Assembly (NCBI GenBank): GCA_030998225.1 | Contig: JAPYXD010000680.1 | Coordinates: forward strand, 13,082,001-13,146,000 | DNA: 64,000 bases | Origin: Diplolepis rosae | Lineage: Eukaryota > Arthropoda > Insecta > Hymenoptera > Diplolepididae | Direction of reading: 5' to 3' | In this document: one piece after another, positions 11,217 to 22,199 of the stretch | How the letters are laid out: each line of letters opens with the position of its first letter | Numbering within the stretch: the first letter of the stretch is position 1 | Made by a program: the position numbers and the translations under genes | Notes under the pieces: model-generated | What the model was told of the DNA's origin: nothing | The model's database searches: none | The model's input: only the letters and a program-made list of their open reading frames with translations

Positions 11217-11280
11217 TAATATACTATTAAATATAATATTGTATCAGAATATGGATAGTTTGCATTTTTTGAATAAGTAT

Positions 11281-11861
11281 ACACGGTGAACCATTTTAAT
11301 CTATAATCCCAAATATCTTCTAAAATACTTTATCTACGAAAAAATGATTCGGACAAAGGTTGACCAGGACCAAGGGGGACATTTGACTGTACCATCAATT
11401 TTCAAGGTCAAATGAAGGAAAACCCCTTTTCTTAACTGAGAATCCCTATTTTTGACTACGGATTTGAAAAGAGCGGAAAGTTTCACGTCAAAAATTACCT
11501 GTGGAAAAATGATTTCTGTTATTTTTTTTTACCCCGAAAAACCAAGACAATTCAGAAAAGGGGCATCTGGTCGTTTCTCAGACATTTGACCTTACTTTTT
11601 TACCTTTCCAATGTCACAAAAACCACTTTTCCACAGATCATTTTTGACGTGAAATTCCCCGCTCTTTTCAAATCCGTAGTCAAAAATAGGGGTTCTCATT
11701 CAAGAAAAGGGTCTTACCTTTATTCGACCTTGAAAATTGACCTCAATGTCAAAATTGATGGTACAGTCTAATGTCCACCTCGGTCCTGGTCAACGTTTGT
11801 CCGAAACATTTTTTAGCAGATAAAATATTTTGGGATTTCATATTAAAATGGGTCACCGTGT
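11281..11861. mobile_element. Hairpin MITE (copy 1)
   Basis: This is a near-palindrome of about 580 bp. The left arm starts ACACGGTGAACCATTTTAAT and the right arm ends TTAAAATGGGTCACCGTGT, with matching blocks (CCAGGACC, GGTCAAATG, TTTTTGACGTGAAA) through most of the length. It has no ORF. Copy 2 carries it at 60125-60723. Confidence 0.7.
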
Positions 11862-13008
11862 ATAGAGTGCAGTCATTATTTGAAATTTAAGGACATTTTA
11901 GTACCATGATTCACCCTGGAGCAGAATCCAGAACAAGAATTCTATAAATGTCTTGCTTAGTTGGCAAAATACTGTGAAGATTTACTTTCAGAATCTGACT
12001 AAAAAGTTTTAGAAATGTTAAGTATATTTCAATTAACTTTATGTATTCAATGCTTTAGTACATGATATCACTTTCTTCAACAGAATTTGTTCAACCCTGC
12101 CAGAACCGCACTTGAAAAAGCGCTCTACCGCAAAGGGTTAATATTACAGGTTGAGTATGACGACAGGGCTTCTACCAACAACCTTTAAATACATGTATAA
12201 AAAATAAACATGTTGTAGAAGGAAACAAAGCGATTGAAATCAGGTGTGAAATTGATTATTAAGCTTAAGTTATTTTTTTATAAAAAATAGTGTCGGGTAG
12301 CCCTGGCCAACGAGATATATGTAATATTTGGACATTTTTTCATAATTTAAATAGAAAGATTTACTCAAAAAGTAATCAAATATACAAATGACATTGTATA
12401 ACATATTTATATGAGATAGATTCGTGACCTCAAGCAGACAAAAAATTACTTCTAAGCTTTTGTTTAGCTTTTGAACTGACCTAAGATATGAGTCCATATG
12501 TTGAAAATTACACTTTGGGACAATTATGAATGATAAAAATGTTGATTTATTATCGCAAAGAGGACAGTTTATGAATGGGTTTTTCTACTGTGAAGCTTTC
12601 AAAAAATCGATTTTTTTTTAATTATTGAATTTTTCGATAGTTAAGGAGGTATTAAATATGAAAAAAACGGCGTATTTTAGCCCTGGCATCGCTAATTGAT
12701 CGTAAGTGTTGGTTTTTTCGAAAAATATTCACGTCGAACTTTAACTTTTAGTCTCACGACTGGTTGAACGGATTGGGCTCAAATTTTGCTCAAATCTGTG
12801 TGATTGCAGTCGTTATCGGCTTAACTAGAAATGTAACCGTATTGTTCATAGGGAATTTTCAATAATTTTTTAAACTTATTAAATAATGGCAAAAGATCAC
12901 AGAAGAAAATGTTAAACAGTGTTTTTGAATATCGGAACAAATAATTGTTGTTTTGCATTAAATGAATGGGGTTTGAGCGTTATTTATTGATCTTATATCA
13001 GTGTGTGT

Positions 13009-13720
13009 CTAGGATAAAACTTTAACTTCATTGATACAATTCATAACAAATCTTAGATATTTTTTTAGTGCGTCTAACTTGGGACAAGATTCACATTCCT
13101 TCGAAAAGCAGACTTCTGGACAAGTTTTGCAAGTACTTAACTTGAAGCAGTCATGATAATATTTTAAAATAGTGTCACAATTTTTAGTTAACAGTTCTAG
13201 ACCTATTGCAGCCATTATTGAATTAACATTTTCGTATTGCACGCAAACACAAGCCGAAGGCATGCCACTCTCACCGGTTAGCAAACAGTGACACGGTCTA
13301 AGCCGCGCAAATTTAAAAAATACTATTTTGGCTTCTGAAAGCTAAATTCAAAAACGCGGAAATAATTCAGAATGATTGCATAGTACCAATCATTGTTGAA
13401 CTTGTTCAGGGGATCCATCTGTTTGTTTTACTGATACAAAGTCCTCCACACCTGGCATCAAGCGACTATTATCATCATCCTCGTAAAAATGTTGTACTCA
13501 AATTTTAGTTTCCACTGGCAATTTTTTCCCCAATTTTGGGTCAGGTGATGTCAAGATTTCTTTTTTAGCCACAAGTTTCTTGACTTTTTTAGCTTGCCGT
13601 TAAGATGTATTGAATGCCTTCATTAATTCCCTACGGCCCTGTGATTTAGGTGCATGAGTTAGAAAAAAATCTTTTCCGAGGGGTCAGTAGTCTCCGCAAA
13701 CTTTTCTTTCGTTTGATTGA
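13009..13720 (-). pseudogene. Fragment of an uncharacterised transposon-associated protein family
   Basis: On the minus strand, 13009-13284 encodes MLTGESGMPSACVCVQYENV followed by a Cys-rich stretch (CKTCPEVCFSKECESCPKLD). I recall the pattern L-G-SGTHSVCVCT--QNV followed by Cys clusters from an unnamed protein family that is repeated in arthropod genomes. Further fragments in other frames lie upstream, to about 13720. The segment is present only in copy 1. A relative lies at 30776-31959. Confidence 0.5.
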
Positions 13721-13948
13721 GAACTTAAACGCCTGCTGCATGAGAATCATCCTTCTATTCGCCATTTTGATTTCAATTAGGTTTACTTCAATCAAAGCTA
13801 ACTGTAGATAAAATTGGCTGCATCGTTTACTACAATTTCAACAAATTATTGAATTTTTTCCAATTTCTGGAAACTTCTTTCTTATCCTGGATGATACAAG
13901 TCTGAGTGCCTTTGATTCTATTTGATGTTGTTCTTGAAAAGGGTTTAT

Positions 13949-14300
13949 CAGTGTTGCCAGATTAGTTTCAGGATTTCCCCCAAGACTGTAACTATTTTAC
14001 CCTAAATCTCCCTGTGGTTGAACTGAAAAATCCCTATATTTCTCCCTATGTAATTTTACTCAATTTTTAAATGCTGTTCAAGCCGCGTCAACACTCGCAA
14101 ATTCTTAGGCTGTTAAGTCAAACTATATTCCCCATAGTAGATAAAATTCAATTCTTTAATTCTTATAGTTATCTTTTCATATTCATGTCGAACAATTATT
14201 TAAAGGAAATAAAGCTTTTTTTTAAACTTGAAAAATCTAGGATTTAAGTGCGTCACTCTATTCGTCCTAAGGCATCCAAAATATCATCATTAAATTCTCT
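13949..14300 (-). mobile_element. hAT element end with C-terminal codons (copy 1)
   Basis: The sequence starts CAGTGTTGCCAGATTAG, a hAT-like terminus. On the minus strand the inner end encodes the last codons of the hAT transposase (homologous to 62035-62095 in copy 2), cut off at 14300 by an inserted element. The rest of the transposase resumes at 17243. Confidence 0.6.
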
Positions 14301-15321
14301 TGAGACGGTCACATCAGCTGACACACGCCACGGCTAAGACCACAGGCACGACACATACCAGACGGCATAGCAGGTACGCTGAGGCAGCGGTTCGTACAGT
14401 CTCCGCTAGGCTCGCAGCGCGAGTCTGCCCGCAGCAAACTCGAAACCGTCGGTCTATAATCGCGCGTACGAAATCCTCCAAAGACAGTCCAAGATGGGCT
14501 TCAAAACGTATAGCAGAAACGTCTTCAGTCAGAAACCAAAGGGTCAACGAAAGACTACTGGATTGGTAAATATGTTTGCGGATTGATTTGGGTACGCTGC
14601 CCGAGGCTCCAAATCACTCATTTATTTTTTGAAATTAATTTAATCTGGGTACGTTGCCCCTGGCTCTAGAGAGGGTTTACGTCACTAGGCACGCAGTGTG
14701 TGTCTTTCTCAAAATCTCTCCCTCTGGGTACGCTGCATCAGGCTTCAGAGAAGACTGATTTAAAACTGGGTACGCTGCCACAGGCTCCAGTCGGCAAAAT
14801 CATCCCTGTTTCAATTTACTTTTATCGCGACCTGAGCGCCATCTATAAACGTATATTAATACTTCTTTAATTATACATAGGATCGTATTAGCGACGAAGC
14901 ATCGCAAACCGTCAAGATTGCTTGAGTTCCCTATTTATTTAATCGCGACATTAGCGCCATCTACAGATTATTAGTAGACACAGATTTAAAACTTTACTTT
15001 AAGCATTAAAAAATTGTGTTAGCGACCAAGCATCGCGAGTAGTCAAGATTAACTAAGTTCTTTATTTATTTTTGTCGCGACTTTCGCGCCATCTACACAT
15101 GTATCTAGCTTAGCGACGTCAGTATTATTTTGTAAACCACGGACTGTGGAGACTCGATGACTTCACTCCAACTAGTGCCCCACCAGCGGTCGGAACAAAA
15201 CTCAGAGTCATATGAATAGCTCTCTGTCATTGTAATCTATGGAAATAAAGACTGTTATTATTCATTGAAAACGCCTACCAATCTTTTCCATGCCTTTGGG
15301 TCCATAAACCATAGACTAATC

Positions 15322-17179
15322 CAGCCCCCTGCATCTCTGAGTTGACAAGGACATGAATTGTGACTGGCTGCCATGGTGGCGCTGACTGTTCATTGGGCCG
15401 ATTTACACGAAACTCATATTACAACACATAGTTTTTTAAGCTTTTCTCTGTAAATTTTCGAGTTCTTGAACGGTAGTGAGATAAATTTCGCGATGTTAGA
15501 AACAAATTTCCAAAAAAATTGTTGTAAAAAATGGTGAAATGTGTGTGTTTTGGGTGCAAATCCGGATATAAGTCTTGCTCTGACAAAGTTCGTTTTTTCA
15601 TTGTACCGAAGGATGAAAATACAATAAAATTATGGAAAATTGCTACCCTTCGGGATGACATCAAATTAAAAGCAGGCCATACGATTTGCAAAAAGCATTT
15701 TAAGCCAGAAGATATTCTTCAAGGGAGATTAAACTATGCGCCCGATGGAGTAACAGTTTTGGGAAGAGTAAGTACGTCGAAGATATTTTTTATTTTCTTA
15801 ATTAGTTTAAAATACAACATTTTATTTAATAGAGATATTAACAATTAATTTCATAATTTAATAAAGTTTAATGTCTCAATATTAATTAATTGTATTTATC
15901 TGTGCAATGAATTTATTTTGCATCGCAATAAATGTCTCTCAAATACTTATCTGAAATAAATTCAGTTACAAATATTTTGTGGGATAGAAGTTAAAAAATA
16001 GATAATTCAAACTTACTGAAATAAAGAAGAGATGAAAAGGAATAGTTTTTAAAATTCTGAATTGAAGTTGATGGGAGCTTGTTAAAATTGGATTGTGTTG
16101 AAGTGGAAAAAAATTTCTTATTTCTAACAATTTTGATATGAAAATAAAGTTTTGGACTTTATAAAAGAATATGTTTAGATTTTTTGTTAATTTAGATTCC
16201 TTACTTTTTATAGATCATAGTTTTACTGAATTACATAGAATTCCTCAAGTAATGGAAAATGAAAACTTAAATTCATAAATTTACAAAATTAAGATGGCTT
16301 ATATAAAGAAGGCCAATCTTGAAAAGAAAACGGCAGCGAAGCTCACTGAGGCCTAACTTAATAATGTGTGCTCACATACCAAATATTATATTTATGAGAT
16401 GTTCAAAATGGATGAGAACACCGTATCATCTAAACAAAAAAATTAGACGTTAATATAAGTTATCAGAGAATTAGTTTTATTAGATAAACTCCAGTCAATT
16501 AAAAAATCACTTTTACTCGATGTTAGTTATACAATAATCTAAGTGCAATTTGTTTTAAAACTATTTCACTGTTCACTGTTTCACTATTATATATAATAAT
16601 ATATTATAATAATATATTAATATATTTCATAGTATAATATTAACAAATTTTAGTCCAAATTCCAAACAGTATTTTTGAAATGTTTTTTTTTTTAAAAGGA
16701 GTTTCATTTAATTACAGTAGTAATATATAGTATATGTATTATATGTTTTTGTTATATGTCATACAAGTATTATATATGTGTTATATAATATGAAAAATTA
16801 TCAAATTTTATTATAACGACGTTAATTATTAGCATTAATATTTAAATGAACGCAAAACAATAATAAAATAAAAAACATGACACAAATAATGAAATTCCCG
16901 CCAGAATTTAGAAATTAGATTTTCTGCCTAAAGTGAATTTCTTAACCTTTTCGAAGAGAATAAATTTTTGTGAAAAACATGAAGATCTTATTAGATTACT
17001 GTCATGTATAAGAAAATGCGATAAAATAGTTTTTATTTGGAGAAAATTAATTTTTTATGCTCTTTCCCATGCATTTTTTTGAATTTAGGGCCTATGAACA
17101 GTCAGTACCGCCACCGGCGGCAGTCAACTTTCACGTAATTTTTTTCTTATGCATTTGGTGGCAAGATACAGGGGGCTGG
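15322..17179 (+). mobile_element. P-like DNA transposon with THAP exon and intact 8-bp target duplication
   Basis: GACTAATC directly flanks both ends (15314-15321 and 17180-17187). The termini are inverted: CAGCCCCCTGCATCT at the left and AGATACAGGGGGCTG at the right. Subterminal inverted motifs (GGTGGCGCTGACTGTTCAT and its complement near 17092) lie further in. Together with the THAP-coding exon at 15531, the 8-bp duplication fits the P superfamily. It is only about 1.86 kb, and the remainder is AT-rich without a transposase core, so this is a deleted, non-autonomous copy. Confidence 0.75.
15531..15767 (+). CDS. THAP zinc-finger exon of the P-like element
   Basis: The ATG at 15531 opens an exon encoding a complete THAP (C2CH) DNA-binding domain of about 79 residues. 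The N-terminal MVKCVCFGCKSGY supplies the Cys pair, the invariant Trp is in TIKLWKIATL, and ICKKHFKPEDI supplies the final Cys-x2-His. It ends with a perfect donor, GTAAGT, at 15768. THAP domains bind element ends in P-type transposases. The following exons with the catalytic RNase-H-like domain are missing, so on its own it would be a DNA-binding fragment. The domain is intact, with no stop. Confidence 0.75.
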
Positions 17180-17242
17180 ACTAATCTACTAGGTTAGTCA
17201 AGGACATAATATACATTAAGTATCGAACTCTTTCACACTCTG

Positions 17243-17530
17243 TTACATGACTTCGCCACTGAACTTCTTTAGCATTTTGGCTGTTGGATCAAAATTGGCG
17301 CAATTATTCGGCAGTAGATACCTAATTCGCAAAATAGCATGAGCAGTTTTTGTTACCATCCTATTTCTTAATTTATCTTTGATGATGTTTACAATAGAAA
17401 AAGCTCTTTCTACAGTAGCGGTGGAGAAAGGTGAACTTAGAAAAGCGAGGGCTTGCTTGGAAATATGCTCGAAACGCTTATCTCCTCTAGCAAAAAATTG
17501 GTGAGATTAAGAAAGATGATGAAGTTATTT
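17243..17530 (-). pseudogene. hAT transposase C-terminal dimerisation domain (copy 1, interrupted)
   Basis: The minus strand reads GDKRFEHISKQALAF, SSPFSTATVERAFSIVNI and KDKLRNRMVTKTAHAILRI, the classic hAT C-terminal dimerisation signature. The frame ends prematurely at the TAA at 17243-17245, because the element at 14301-17230 separates the last codons. Upstream of about 17510 the frame breaks. Confidence 0.85.
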
Positions 17531-18540
17531 ATCCTGACGATCCAAATATTGAGAATCATGCTCCAAACGTTAACAAGAATTTATGTGCATCTCAATTTTC
17601 AAATTAAAAGTCTCCGCATAGGTTACAAAAACGTAAAATGAAAATACTTCTTATTATAAAATATAAAATATCGATTGCAAAGTCAAAAATCAATTGTCTG
17701 AAATAAACGTCTTGAAGATCTTGTAAAAATAATGGGAGATTTGAATACTTCTAAAATAAACTTTCAGTGAAATGGTGAACTCAATAAATGTTCAAAACTT
17801 AAATCAAGATATCAGTTTACAAATTTTTAGTTGCGTAAATTAACTACTTCAATTTAAAAATTACTTGAAAAAATATTATATTTAAAAAATTTAGGCACAT
17901 AAAATAACGGTTTAAAATCCACATTCATAGATTCATGGTAAAAGCAGGTCAAATATGCGCAGACTTTTAATTAATACAATGAAATGCTTTACAGAAGGTC
18001 GAAATTTTCTTATTGCTGTAATTGATCAAATTTATGAAGTTAAAACAATTTTTAATTGATGCTTTTGCACAAACCTTCAAACATTCATTAATTTAAAATT
18101 TTACTCAAAATTTAATCTTTCAGCGTTCAAATCTTTTTACAATTGTACAAAATCTTATAAATATTTATTTTAAGCAAATGTTTTTATAATATTCGAAATA
18201 TAAGTGTAATTATTTTAATTGAATATTTCGTAAAATTTTGAATTTAGCTGATCTTGCGAAATTGTTGAAAGATTTGTTCAAATTCAAAATCGATATATTC
18301 AATTTTATACTAAAACTATTTTCATCTCACGTTTTTGTGGCCTAAGCACAGTTTTTAAATTCAAAATATAAAAATGCTCTACAAAGTTGAAATATTTTCA
18401 TGTATTTACAGTTTTGAACGTTCATTGAACGATGAAAAATATTATTTTTGCAAACTAAATAATTGGTTTCTTCCTCATTAAATTAAAAAATAGCGTATAT
18501 TTAATAACAGATTGTATCTTTAAAAGGCTCTGAATATATA

Positions 18541-18781
18541 CACTCTCAGAAAAAATATTTGATTGAATCAAACACATTATATGTTTGACCATATATCAAT
18601 GCGCTAATTTCTTCGTTTTAAAGAAAAATTAATTTGATTCAAACAAATATTTATTTGGTTCAAAGATATTTTGTTTGAATCAAACAAATTTTATTTCATT
18701 TAAACAAATCATTTCTTTACATCAAAGAAAGTGTTTCAAACAAATAATTTTTTTGATTCAATCAAATCTTTTTTCTGAGTG
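18541..18781. mobile_element. MITE with TTTGATTCAAACAAAT-rich interior
   Basis: The inverted ends are CACTCTCAGAAAAAATATTT at the left and the complement AATCTTTTTTCTGAGTG at the right. The interior is made of repeated palindromic TTTGATTCAAACAAA blocks. It is about 240 bp and non-coding. Confidence 0.7.
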
Positions 18782-18924
18782 CATAATAACTAATTTTGTT
18801 TTGAAATAAAAAATTTTGTTATCGTCCAATGAAAGTTCAAAACTGTAATTACATGTATTTTCTAAATCAAGTGGTTGATTCATAAAAACTGAAGATGTTG
18901 TAATTAATATTGTGACAGGAAAAT

Positions 18925-19600
18925 CATTTTAATGTCTGTCTAACCAATCATAGACAAAAGGGATGTCCGCAGACGTCAAGGTTAGGATTCGCCGTCGCGG
19001 GAACCTTAGACGAAATTTGACTAGCACTGATTGGAGGATTGATTAGTCAATCAAGTCAGGCGCTGTATTACCGACGGGTAAGAAAAGCGCGGTACTTGAC
19101 GTCGCGTTACAGCGTTCATTCTACTTCTTTTCGTCTTCCGTTGTTGTTGCATGTAATGAGTGGTAGAATCGGTTCCCGAGCGAATTTAAAATTATAAGAT
19201 TCAGTTATTGTTCTTTCTCTCCTTCGTCAAATTGTGACGAAATTGAGAATCGGTTCAAGTACAAGATTTTTATAAAATTGTGAAGTTGTACACGTGTTGT
19301 CAAATTGGATAGCAGTCGTCAACGATAAATTGTAAGTCACCTTTCATCTGGTTTTGCTTTTGCTTTCAATAAATAAACTTTTCCTGGTAGTTTTCTAAAA
19401 TTGTTGGGTCATCCCAATCGTACCCCGCCTTACTTGCATGTCGCTAGCCGAATTTATCTACTAATTTTTAAATTTTCTTTTGTTAGTTTTAATAAAACTA
19501 ACTGGCGCTCAACTGGTTTAAATACTAATCGTATAATAGTTCGAGCCCTGGCAGCTCTTGACCCAAGCCGCGCCAGGTGAAGGGAAAATTTTGACGAATA
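18925..19600 (+). mobile_element. LTR-like block with possible primer-binding site
   Basis: This GC-richer block contains a polyadenylation signal (CAATAAATAAA at 19367-19377) and, at 19502, TGGCGCTCAACTGG. That resembles the TGGCGC-type primer-binding sites that follow insect LTRs. It is followed by leader-like sequence without an ORF. No second LTR or gag/pol is present. Confidence 0.35.
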
Positions 19601-20289
19601 GTAAAGTTAATTAAGTTAAAATTAAAATAAAGCTTGTCGAAAATAAAATCCCGTCTCAATATCTTCACATAAAACTTAAAGCATTTATTGACTTTGTATT
19701 TCATTGAAAAATATTTATAAGATTTTGTACAATTGTAAAAAGATTAGAACGCTGAAAGATTAAATTTTGAGTAAAATTTTAAATTAATGAATGTTTGAAG
19801 GTTTGTGCAAAAGCATCAATTAAAAATTGTTTTAACTTCATAAATTTGATCAATTACAGCAATAAGAAAATTTCGACCTTCTGTAAAGCATTTCATTGTA
19901 TTAATTAAAAGTCTGCGCATATTTGACCTGCTTTTACCATGAATCTATGAATGTGGATTTTAAACCGTTATTTTATGTGCCTAAATTTTTTAAATATAAT
20001 ATTTTTTCAAGTAATTTTTAAATTGAAGTAGTTAATTTACGCAACTAAAAATTTGTAAACTGATATCTTGATTTAAGTTTTGAACATTTATTGAGTTCAC
20101 CATTTCACTGAAAGTTTATTTTAGAAGTATTCAAATCTCCCATTATTTTTACAAGATCTTCAAGACGTTTATTTCAGACAAATAATTTTTGAGTTTGCAA
20201 TCGATATTTTATATTTTATAATAAGAAGCATTTTCATTTTACGTTTTTGTAACCTATGCGGAGACTTTTAATTTGAAAATTGAGATGCT

Positions 20290-21200
20290 TTACAAACAAG
20301 AAAAATTGTGTTATTAAAGTAGTTGATTCCCAGAGCTTGAAAATCTTTCACTTAATATTTCAATTTCAAACATTGAATATTTATTGACTTTGAATTAAAC
20401 TGACAACTTTTTTTTGAAGTTTTAAAATCTTTTTACAATGATACAAGATGAGTCAAATTTAGAATTATAAAATTTTTCATTAAAAAAAGGAAAAGTCACT
20501 CACCTGAAATAAACCTCTGAAAGAATTCTCAAAATTGAAGAAGTACTTGAAAAATAATGTCATTGTGAAATTTTAAGTCGACCTATGTTTTAACTTACAA
20601 TACAATATATCAATTATTGACGAATTTTTAGCTTTGTCAATCAAAGTGTTATTTGGAAATTTTTAATTTTCATAAAAAGGTGAAATACTTATGAATTTCT
20701 TAAATGTTCGCGTACATTTAAAAAATATCGAAACAGAGAATTATGTTCAGAGTATTTTCAATTAAGAAGAGATAAATATATGACATAATAAATTTAAAAT
20801 CTACATTCTTAGTTTTATGGTGAAAAAATTTTTATCTTATTTTTTTGTGGCCTAAGCACAGATTTTGAATTCAAAATATAAAAATGCTCTACAGAGCTGA
20901 ATTACTTTATGAATGAAGTAGTTTATTTACAAAGCTTCAAAATTTAGTAATTATAATCTTGATATAGAACTTTGAGCATTTATTGACCTTGAATTCCATT
21001 GGAAATTTTTTTTTACTGTTTAAATCTTCCCCCGATTTCAGAAGAACAGACGAATTAAAAATTACAAGATATTTCATTTAAAAGATTGAACTCGTCCATA
21101 TGATCTTGTCAAATTGTAACAAGATTTAAACACTTCGAACAAAAAATTCAATGTAAAATTTGATATCGATAAATCCATGATGAGAATGTAATAAACCATA
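20290..21200. other. AT-rich repeat-like DNA
   Basis: This continues the degenerate units of the preceding inverted repeat (ATATAAAAATGCTCTACAGAG near 20880 matches 18360). Apart from the signal-peptide exon further right I see no gene. Confidence 0.6.
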
Positions 21201-21207
21201 ATAATAC

Positions 21208-21268
21208 CTGCATATACAGCCCTGGTGAACGTCAATAATCCGAAAAAGATCAAATTCACTTTTGTCAT
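21208..21268 (-). CDS. Candidate signal-peptide first exon of the serine protease homologue (copy 1)
   Basis: Reading on the minus strand from the ATG at 21266-21268 gives 20 residues, MTKVNLIFFGLLTFTRAVYA. This is a typical secretory signal: a basic residue, a hydrophobic core and A-x-A-like small residues at the end. A donor of the form CAG/GTATT follows and leaves phase 1. The exon at 10028-10287 on the same strand begins in exactly the complementary phase. Joining the two therefore keeps the frame and would put the mature start directly after the predicted cleavage site. The intron would be about 11 kb and full of transposons, so the link is inferred. The exon lies outside the duplicated block, so copy 2 would need its own first exon beyond 64000, or would lack one. 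The ORF upstream of this ATG stays open for some 57 codons, so a different gene is possible. Confidence 0.42.
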
Positions 21269-22199
21269 ATTGGAAAAATTTTCAATCATTTTGTTAGATA
21301 GAATGTAACACGGTTTTCGGCCGTTAAAACTGGAGTCCAATTGAAATTGAGGATTATTATTATAGTGTTTAATTGTAATTCCCAAACCACTCTCCTTTGA
21401 GACAATTTGCGTATTGACTCTAGGTGAAAACTTTAACATTACGTGGAAAAGTAATAAGTGTCAGCCAACTCAACAAATTTATAGAGATGACTAAGTACAT
21501 AGCTTTAAACTTCGTGTTTATGAATAAATTGTAAGTACTACACGTCGATGCAAACGATAAAATTTTATCTGCTTATGTTCTTACGAGTGGAGTTCAAGAA
21601 AACACCTTGGAGTTAAAAATGAGGCCAATAGTTCACGGAAAAAATAAGTTCATTAAAAATTACTGAACTTGTTCCAAAGTCTCGGATCCGAGTTCCAGTT
21701 CAACATTTTTTGAAGAACTGTTAGTTTTTTTTTCAATATCTTACACAGTTCCTGAGATAATTAGAAAACACAAAGAAATGGCTTTACAAAAAAGCTTATA
21801 TTTAGCTGAATATTATTTATTTTTTAGTCAAGTGCATGTCATTCTCTACTGTTTTTAATGCGGGAAAATTTTTAAAGATGTTATTTATAACTTCGAACTG
21901 TTCGAAAGATACATGGCAAAGAAGTTGCCTCTTTCTATACATTTGCCAGGTTGATTGCTTACAAGTACTTAAGGCGATTCATTGTATTGTTTTTTGTATC
22001 TCATTGCATTAAAGTCTACAATATTTTCAATATTTACAATACTCACAGAGTTTACAGTATTTACAAAGTTTAAAATATACCTTCTTTACTATTTGTTGTT
22101 AGCTCCTGTCAAAAAGTGATTATAACTTGCTACTACTGACTAAAAACTTTTTCTTTTTGCATGCGAAAAATAATAACTTCTGTCTTAAACTGGATATAA

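Larger units (their letters stand above)
14301..17230 (+). mobile_element. Insertion in the hAT gene with two tandem-repeat blocks
   Basis: Copy 2 has an uninterrupted sequence here, so this is an insertion in copy 1. It has four TGGGTACGCTGCC repeats (14589, 14646, 14724, 14767). It also has three repeats of about 120 bp with GTCGCGAC and GCGCCATCTA (from about 14821, 14938 and 15070). A polyadenylation-like AATAAAG lies at 15243. It could be an LTR or a related non-coding element; no open coding region supports a class. TTC-TCT-like sequence on both sides may be a decayed target duplication. A P-like element is inserted inside. Confidence 0.6.
1..17588 (+). repeat. Segmental duplication, copy 1
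   Basis: This block aligns almost continuously with 52380-62431 in direct orientation and extends beyond the left edge of the window. Homology ends near 17588, where a large inverted repeat begins. Most non-coding blocks differ by roughly 1-4 percent by eye. Copy 1 carries insertions absent from copy 2: 3514-6826 (nested element), 14301-17230 (repeat-rich element with a P-like element inside) and a foldback arm at about 424-660. It also retains 12793-13948, which copy 2 lacks. Confidence 0.93.
17592..20290. repeat. Large inverted repeat with 1.5-kb spacer
   Basis: 17592-18170 is nearly the exact reverse complement of 19705-20290 (for example CCGCATAGGTTAC at the left and GTAACCTATGCGG at the right). 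The arm starts exactly where homology to copy 2 ends. The spacer contains a MITE (18541-18781) and an LTR-like block (about 18925-19510). Motifs of the form GCACAGNTTTTNAATT followed by ATGCTYTACA recur at 17970, 18350, 20270 and 20860 in both orientations. The repeat therefore has an older, degenerate internal periodicity. Confidence 0.8.

Noticed and set aside
14300..14569. Overlapping frames on both strands in a GC-rich stretch
   Set aside because: They lie in the non-coding head of an inserted element; both strands are open because of composition.
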